From contig NZ_JHZA01000011.1 of the NCBI RefSeq assembly GCF_000621165.1, positions 124,001 to 188,000 of the forward strand: a stretch of 64,000 nucleotides of DNA, written 5' to 3'. The notes below the pieces were generated by a model that was not told the origin of the DNA, made no database searches, and was given only the letters and a program-made list of their open reading frames with translations. The stretch's first letter is position 1; the number at the start of each line of letters is the position of its first letter. Shown piece after piece: positions 60,221 through 64,000 of this stretch. The translations under genes and the position numbers were made by a program. This DNA comes from Enterovibrio calviensis DSM 14347 (GTDB taxonomy: Bacteria; Pseudomonadota; Gammaproteobacteria; Enterobacterales; Vibrionaceae).

Positions 60221-60479
60221 GCTTAATAGACACCTAAAAGATATTATCCGAGCGATGCAGGAAGGACACTGGTTTGAATTGTGTAATTCAGATAAACCTA
60301 ACCTTCATGGCCGATACGGATGTTCTAAAGGGTTCGGCTTTCGGGTTCTACACCGAACGATTATCAAACTTCAGCGTGAAGGATTGGTTGATGGCCAGCT
60401 TGTCAGATATTACGGCATTCCATGGATAAGGTATGAACTGACTCAGGAAGGGAGGGCGCTTGATGTCTCCAATTACTGA
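60213..60479 (+). CDS. Small winged-helix-like protein
   Basis: An 88-aa protein starting MLKLNRHLKDIIRAMQEG. The C-terminal half (FRVLHRTIIKLQREGLVDG) has the helix-turn-helix and beta-wing look of small winged-helix regulators. The start has AAGGGGG 5 bp upstream. It overlaps the AlpA gene by 8 bp and the gpA-type gene by 17 bp, giving a three-gene translationally coupled operon. The assignment as DNA-binding is tentative. Confidence 0.65.
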   Translation: MLKLNRHLKDIIRAMQEGHWFELCNSDKPNLHGRYGCSKGFGFRVLHRTIIKLQREGLVDGQLVRYYGIPWIRYELTQEGRALDVSNY

Positions 60480-62001
60480 GGAAGAATACGAAACATTGGA
60501 TAGATTCGATAGGCCGTTCGTAGAAGAGCAGCTTTGCCGTTTGCCTGCTAAAGCACAGCGCATTTTGTTTAATCGCTATCGCGCAATTTCAGATGCATTC
60601 ACCCGCAATACTTACCTTCGTGAAACGGTCGATGGCCTTGTTTCGAAGCTGACGGTTTCCCCTGAAAAGCTCAACCTCAACACTTCAGAAGATGAACTGC
60701 GCGAAGAAGCGGAAGCGTTGGTCGAAGCTGCGCTATCTATTCGCCGTGCCTTGTATGGTGCAGAAGATGAAACCATCAATGCATTGCATGCGCTTTGCCT
60801 GAGCTTTGGTTTTGAGCCGCCAGACGAAACCAAATACACGTTAGAGGGAAGGTTAAGACGGCTTTCTGATAAGTCATGGTGGCTGCGTAAACTTCGAAAG
60901 GCACTGCGCAAGAACATTGAAACCGTGATGCGCCATTTGAACCAAGTGAATCGTGTGAAAGCGATTTACTGTTCAGACGAAACACTCGATGCCAGAACCG
61001 CTCAAAAGTTTCACCAAGCGCGTTACCTTGAGAATACGATAGCCACTAACCAACTAGGCCAAAGCTTTAGTCTGTTGGAGCTTTCACAAAAGGGCGTCTC
61101 TGATCCGAAAATTCGCAAAATGGAATTGATGGTTCGAGCGAGAGGCTTTGAAGATCTTGCCAATGAACTAGGCCATTCAGCGACATTCTTAACGCTGACT
61201 TGCCCGTCAAAGTATCACCGCAGTTACGCCACCACGGGCGATGAAAACCCTAAATGGGGCGGCTACACACCTGCCGAAGCGCAAGCTTACCTAAACGACA
61301 TTTGGAAACTCATTCGCGCCAAACTTCAACGTGAAGAGGTGCGTTTCTATGGTTTTCGTGTCGTGGAGCCTCAACACGATGGCACTCCGCATTGGCACTT
61401 ATTGTTGTTTGTAGAGCCAAGGCACTATGACGTATTGCTAGATACCATGCGTGAATACAATTTGCGCGAAGATGGCGACGAAGCTGGCGCAGATCGACAC
61501 CGTTTTACCGAAGTGAAGATTGATCCTAACAAGGGTTCAGCAACGGGTTACATCGCTAAATACATTTCAAAGAACATCGACGGCGAAAACCTAGAAGCGG
61601 GTGTTTACGGTGAAGACCCTAAATGCGCAGCGGCAAGAGTAGAAGCGTGGGCGGCCTGTTGGAGCATCCGCCAGTTTCAGCAACTCGGCGGTTGCTCCGT
61701 CACCGTGTGGCGCGAACTGCGCCGCCTTAAAGAAGTGGCGGGCGAAACCAAGTTAGTCACAGAGATTCACGAAGCCGCAGATAACGGCTGTTGGAAATCC
61801 TACACGGCATTAATGGGTGGTGTGTTCTGTAAACGCGCAGAGCAAGCCATAGCGCCACATTATGAACTCAGCGTGGATTATGCGACGGGAGAGGTTAAAA
61901 GCTCCATGTATAGCGAAGAGGAGCTTTTAAAGGTACTCAAAGGCATCTCAGCAGGCGGGAAAACCATCATTACCCGCGTCAACGAGTGGCATTTGTCCTA
62001 G
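60463..62001 (+). CDS. P2 gpA-type HUH replication endonuclease
   Basis: A 512-aa rolling-circle initiator of the phage P2 A-protein family. The HUH metal motif is PHWHLLLF (His310, His312), and the paired catalytic tyrosines are in GYIAKYISKN (Tyr363 and Tyr367, spaced as in P2 A). It nicks the origin strand and joins to DNA, allowing autonomous replication of the excised element. GGAGGG lies 6 bp before the chosen ATG. No phage structural gene follows it. Confidence 0.9.
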   Translation: MSPITEEEYETLDRFDRPFVEEQLCRLPAKAQRILFNRYRAISDAFTRNTYLRETVDGLVSKLTVSPEKLNLNTSEDELREEAEALVEAALSIRRALYGAEDETINALHALCLSFGFEPPDETKYTLEGRLRRLSDKSWWLRKLRKALRKNIETVMRHLNQVNRVKAIYCSDETLDARTAQKFHQARYLENTIATNQLGQSFSLLELSQKGVSDPKIRKMELMVRARGFEDLANELGHSATFLTLTCPSKYHRSYATTGDENPKWGGYTPAEAQAYLNDIWKLIRAKLQREEVRFYGFRVVEPQHDGTPHWHLLLFVEPRHYDVLLDTMREYNLREDGDEAGADRHRFTEVKIDPNKGSATGYIAKYISKNIDGENLEAGVYGEDPKCAAARVEAWAACWSIRQFQQLGGCSVTVWRELRRLKEVAGETKLVTEIHEAADNGCWKSYTALMGGVFCKRAEQAIAPHYELSVDYATGEVKSSMYSEEELLKVLKGISAGGKTIITRVNEWHLS

Positions 62002-62215
62002 CGGCAAATGTGCTTTTACTTGGAGTTCTGTGAATAACTGTATTTTTGGTCAAAGGTGATAGGTTGATTTTACAGGGAGTGGTTTTGTTAACTGTTTCGT
62101 GATCACCAAACACCGATTAGGCCTATCTGATGAGGACATTGTTTGCACCAGTGGTGTGAATATCGAGTTTTTGTAGAAGGAATGCTCCTCTGACAACCCT
62201 AATAGGAATTAAATA

Positions 62216-62461
62216 ATGTTAAAGCAACACAGCAAGACGACTACAAAAAACATTCAATCTGACATTACTAACATCGCTTTGATGTTTTTGAATCAAGAGC
62301 TGAAGGAATTGGGAATAAAAATGGGCTCAGCAGAGACTCATAAAGAGTTGCTTGATATGGCGAAGAAACATCGTAAGTTGCTGGACTTGTACAACTCAGA
62401 AGTCGAGCGTAAGCATGAGGGGCACAACCCTTATCGTACAAACTTCGAATTAGAATCGTAG
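62216..62461 (+). CDS. Small hypothetical protein (81 aa)
   Basis: An 81-aa soluble, highly charged, largely helical protein starting MLKQHSKTTTKNIQSDITN. AGGAA lies 7 bp before the ATG. No domain is recognised. It is the last plus-strand gene of the element after gpA, about 215 bp downstream, so it may be separately transcribed. Confidence 0.6.
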   Translation: MLKQHSKTTTKNIQSDITNIALMFLNQELKELGIKMGSAETHKELLDMAKKHRKLLDLYNSEVERKHEGHNPYRTNFELES

Positions 62462-62474
62462 AGAGATTTGGCGC

Positions 62475-62633
62475 CTAGTGCGCCTTATTTTTATAAAGGC
62501 ATCTCAAATCTTCTTTAGTTAACCCCAGCCTTTTAGCAACTTGTTCCGACACAAGTTCAAAACGCTTAGCCTCGTTTCTGTGCCAAGAAAACGTTTTATT
62601 TGTAGAACCTTTTAACGAAGCGTTGACTGTCAT
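62475..62633 (-). CDS. Small hypothetical protein (52 aa)
   Basis: A 52-codon minus-strand ORF starting MTVNASLKGSTNKTFSWHR and ending KEDLRCLYKNKAH. GGAGGA lies 6 bp before the ATG, a near-perfect ribosome site. The central RNEAKRFELVSEQVAKRLGL reads like a helical DNA- or protein-binding segment. It is convergent with the 81-aa gene. No family is recognised. Confidence 0.5.
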   Translation of the reverse strand: MTVNASLKGSTNKTFSWHRNEAKRFELVSEQVAKRLGLTKEDLRCLYKNKAH

Positions 62634-62733
62634 ATCGAATCCTCCTTCCCACAAAAGTACGAATAACGCGACTAACTTTCAAGTGAAAGAAAATGGGGGG
62701 CGGTTTGGGTTTCATTGATTTTATCGTTCAGCT

Positions 62734-62976
62734 TCAACGCCCCGATAGCCAATCCCTAATCAGTGATAACACCGCAGGAATTAGAAATATCACACCAAAG
62801 ATGGGGGCAAGTCCTTCTGACTGTCGAGCTAACTCTTCGCCCACCGCAGTACCATTTTCCAGCCACGAAGGTGCTAGGAAAGCGAGAACCGCGTATACAA
62901 CCGCCGAGAAAATGATGCTTACCCACCAAGGTGCACTGGTTAGCAATACCAGAATATGGTCATTTCGTTTTGGCAT
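62734..62976 (-). pseudogene. Truncated paralogue of the Mrr-like membrane nuclease
   Basis: An 80-aa ORF whose whole length parallels the N-terminus of the protein at 52763-53611 (PKRNDHILVLLTSAPWWVSI here, AKRNDHLLVLLTDAPWWVSV there), with both membrane helices. It ends at residue 80, just where the nuclease domain begins in the long copy. The nuclease and zinc ribbon are missing. It may be a decayed gene or a retained membrane-only protein. Confidence 0.75.
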
Positions 62977-63136
62977 GTCAGCCGCTCGTCAATTCACGAT
63001 ACCGCTAATTAATCACAGCCAGTGAGATCTCGGTACATGGTTGAGTGGGGTATTCGATGAGGTCTTTAGAAAGAAGTGAAACGCAGAGGGTATTGCTTGA
63101 GAACTGCTATAACGAGCGTCTGTTATAGCAAAAATC

Positions 63137-63160
63137 TGCTACACAGGTGCTACACAGAGC
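63137..63160 (+). promoter_or_regulatory. Paired integrase arm-type repeats, right end
   Basis: TGCTACA at 63137-63143 and 63148-63154, 11 bp apart and followed by CAGAGC, the same arrangement as at 53953-53975. It lies between the truncated nuclease gene and the tRNA. Confidence 0.55.
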
Positions 63161-63171
63161 TAAAAAACGCG

Positions 63172-63205
63172 AAAGGCCTGAGTGGTTACTAACCCCTCAG
63201 GCCTT
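63172..63205 (-). terminator. Terminator of the tRNA-Ile2 gene
   Basis: A 10-bp stem (AAGGCCTGAG/CTCAGGCCTT) lies directly downstream of the tRNA on the minus strand, followed by CGCGTTTTTT. If the integration model is right, this sequence came with the element. Confidence 0.75.
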
Positions 63206-63213
63206 GCTGTATA

Positions 63214-63289
63214 TGGTGGCCCCTCCCAGACTTGAACTGGGGACCAATCGATTATGAGTCGAGTGCTCTAACCACTGAGCTAAGGGGCC
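63214..63289 (-). tRNA. ileX: tRNA-Ile2 (anticodon CAU, lysidine-modified)
   Basis: A complete 76-nt tRNA including an encoded CCA. It begins GGCCCCTTAGCTCAGTGG and has anticodon CAU in the loop CTCATAA (63254-63256). The sequence is nearly the same as E. coli ileX, which also neighbours rpoD, so the tRNA reads AUA after lysidine modification by TilS rather than being a methionine tRNA. Confidence 0.9.
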
Positions 63290-63394
63290 GTGTAGGCGGT
63301 TGATTATAGGGGAAGGAGGTTTAGGTGTCTAGCCGCAACCACACCCTAATCAGTATGGATTTTAGCCACTTAAACCAATTCTTGGATATGAAAA

Positions 63395-63415
63395 AGGCGA
63401 GCTGTGCTCGCCTTC
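63395..63415 (-). terminator. Terminator of rpoD
   Basis: An 8-bp perfect stem (AAGGCGAG/CTCGCCTT) with a 5-base loop is followed by TTTTTC on the minus strand, about 30 bp past the rpoD stop. Confidence 0.88.
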
Positions 63416-63443
63416 TCATTTTTTGTTGCTTAACCCGTGTGGA

Positions 63444-64000
63444 TTACTCGTCCAGGAAGCTGCGCAGAACTTCTGAGCGGCTTGGGTGACGCAACTTACG
63501 CAGTGCTTTCGCTTCAATCTGACGGATACGCTCACGCGTTACGTCAAACTGTTTGCCGACTTCTTCCAGCGTGTGGTCGGTATTCATATCGATACCGAAG
63601 CGCATACGCAGAACTTTCGCTTCACGTGGCGTTAGGCCAGCAAGTACTTCGCTGGTTGCCATGCGGAGGTTGTTCATTGTCGCTGAGTCCATTGGCAGCT
63701 CGAGGGTGGTATCCTCGATAAAGTCACCCAGATGCGAATCTTCATCATCACCGATTGGTGTTTCCATGGAGATTGGCTCTTTGGCGATCTTCAGCACTTT
63801 GCGGATCTTGTCTTCTGGCATTTGCATGCGCTCTGCCAGTTCTTCTGGCAGTGGCTCACGGCCCATCTCCTGAAGCATCTGACGTGAGATACGGTTCAGT
63901 TTATTGATGGTTTCAATCATGTGAACAGGGATACGAATAGTACGCGCCTGGTCTGCGATTGAACGGGTGATTGCCTGACGGATCCACCATGTTGCGTACG
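63444..64000 (-). CDS. rpoD: RNA polymerase primary sigma factor RpoD (C-terminal part)
   Basis: The last 185 or so residues of sigma-70; the start lies off the right edge. Region 3 ([19 protein letters not shown]) and region 4 with its -35-binding helix-turn-helix ([14 protein letters not shown] and [20 protein letters not shown]) are complete, ending [10 protein letters not shown]. It matches E. coli RpoD almost residue for residue. It is adjacent to ileX as in E. coli. Confidence 0.97.
   Translation of the reverse strand, partial: YATWWIRQAITRSIADQARTIRIPVHMIETINKLNRISRQMLQEMGREPLPEELAERMQMPEDKIRKVLKIAKEPISMETPIGDDEDSHLGDFIEDTTLELPMDSATMNNLRMATSEVLAGLTPREAKVLRMRFGIDMNTDHTLEEVGKQFDVTRERIRQIEAKALRKLRHPSRSEVLRSFLDE

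Larger units (their letters stand above)
53812..63258. mobile_element. Integrated element at tRNA-Ile2 (ileX), about 9.4 kb
   Basis: Bounded by the CGATTATGAG core in the anticodon loop of tRNA-Ile2 on the right and a copy on the left, with TGCTACA arm pairs inside each end. Contents in order: integrase, NACHT NTPase, membrane protein, repeat-rich noncoding block, unknown protein, AlpA-type regulator, small winged-helix-like protein, gpA-type replication endonuclease, small unknown proteins, and a truncated Mrr-like paralogue. No capsid, tail, lysis or conjugation genes are present, so it is a satellite-like or integrative replicating element. Boundaries are inferred. Confidence 0.7.

Noticed and set aside
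62693-63025. 110-aa plus-strand ORF
   Set aside because: It is the antisense of the truncated nuclease paralogue and has no ribosome site of its own.
63214-63289. tRNA-Met
   Set aside because: The anticodon is CAU, but the body sequence matches E. coli ileX (tRNA-Ile2) and not elongator or initiator methionine tRNA.

Overview
The window is chromosomal DNA of a gammaproteobacterium, most likely a member of the Vibrionaceae. The gene orders pdxA-surA-lptD / djlA / rluA / rapA, leuABCD ... leuO, ilvIH and ileX-rpoD match that group, and several proteins (a VC2487-type glycosyltransferase, LeuO, IlvI, PykF) read like vibrio or enterobacterial orthologues. The genus cannot be fixed from the sequence alone.

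Bases 1-24,300 are core genome. They hold outer-membrane biogenesis genes (pdxA partial, surA, lptD), djlA, a D-2-hydroxyacid dehydrogenase, rluA, rapA, a PIN-PhoH ATPase and two GGDEF proteins, one with a degenerate GGGEF motif. A TPP riboswitch precedes the thiamine transporter thiBPQ. A DUF547 protein follows, then leuABCD with a leucine-rich leader peptide and attenuator. Bases 24,700-39,500 hold an RND efflux pair, a PAP2 phosphatase with a VC2487-type glycosyltransferase, leuO, a long-chain acyl-CoA synthetase, ilvIH and pykF. Two intergenic MITE-like elements with terminal inverted repeats lie here (29.33-29.60 kb and 37.74-37.93 kb).

Bases 40,000-53,600 are more accessory. They hold two further diguanylate cyclases, an operon of two very small ORFs, a DEDDh exonuclease, a GH30 lipoprotein glycosidase under a LacI-type palindrome and an enoyl-CoA hydratase/acyl-CoA ligase pair. 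Next come a small protein with a caspase-like His/Cys dyad (about 49.0 kb), a tandem pair of near-identical exported mini-proteins, a LysR regulator, an exported glutathione peroxidase and a membrane-anchored Mrr-like nuclease.

Bases about 53,812-63,258 form an integrated element of about 9.4 kb inserted at the tRNA-Ile2(CAU) gene (ileX) beside rpoD. The inferred core site is CGATTATGAG plus flanking bases in the anticodon loop, repeated at both ends, with paired TGCTACA arm-type repeats inside each end. The element carries a tyrosine integrase, an AT-rich NACHT NTPase translationally coupled to a small membrane protein (a candidate anti-phage system), about 0.8 kb of noncoding repeats, an unknown 314-aa protein, an AlpA-type regulator and a P2 gpA-type HUH replication endonuclease. 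It has no capsid or tail genes, so it looks like a satellite or integrative replicon. A truncated paralogue of the Mrr-like nuclease at its tRNA end, with the full-length copy just outside the opposite end, suggests serial insertion at this tRNA. The window closes inside rpoD.
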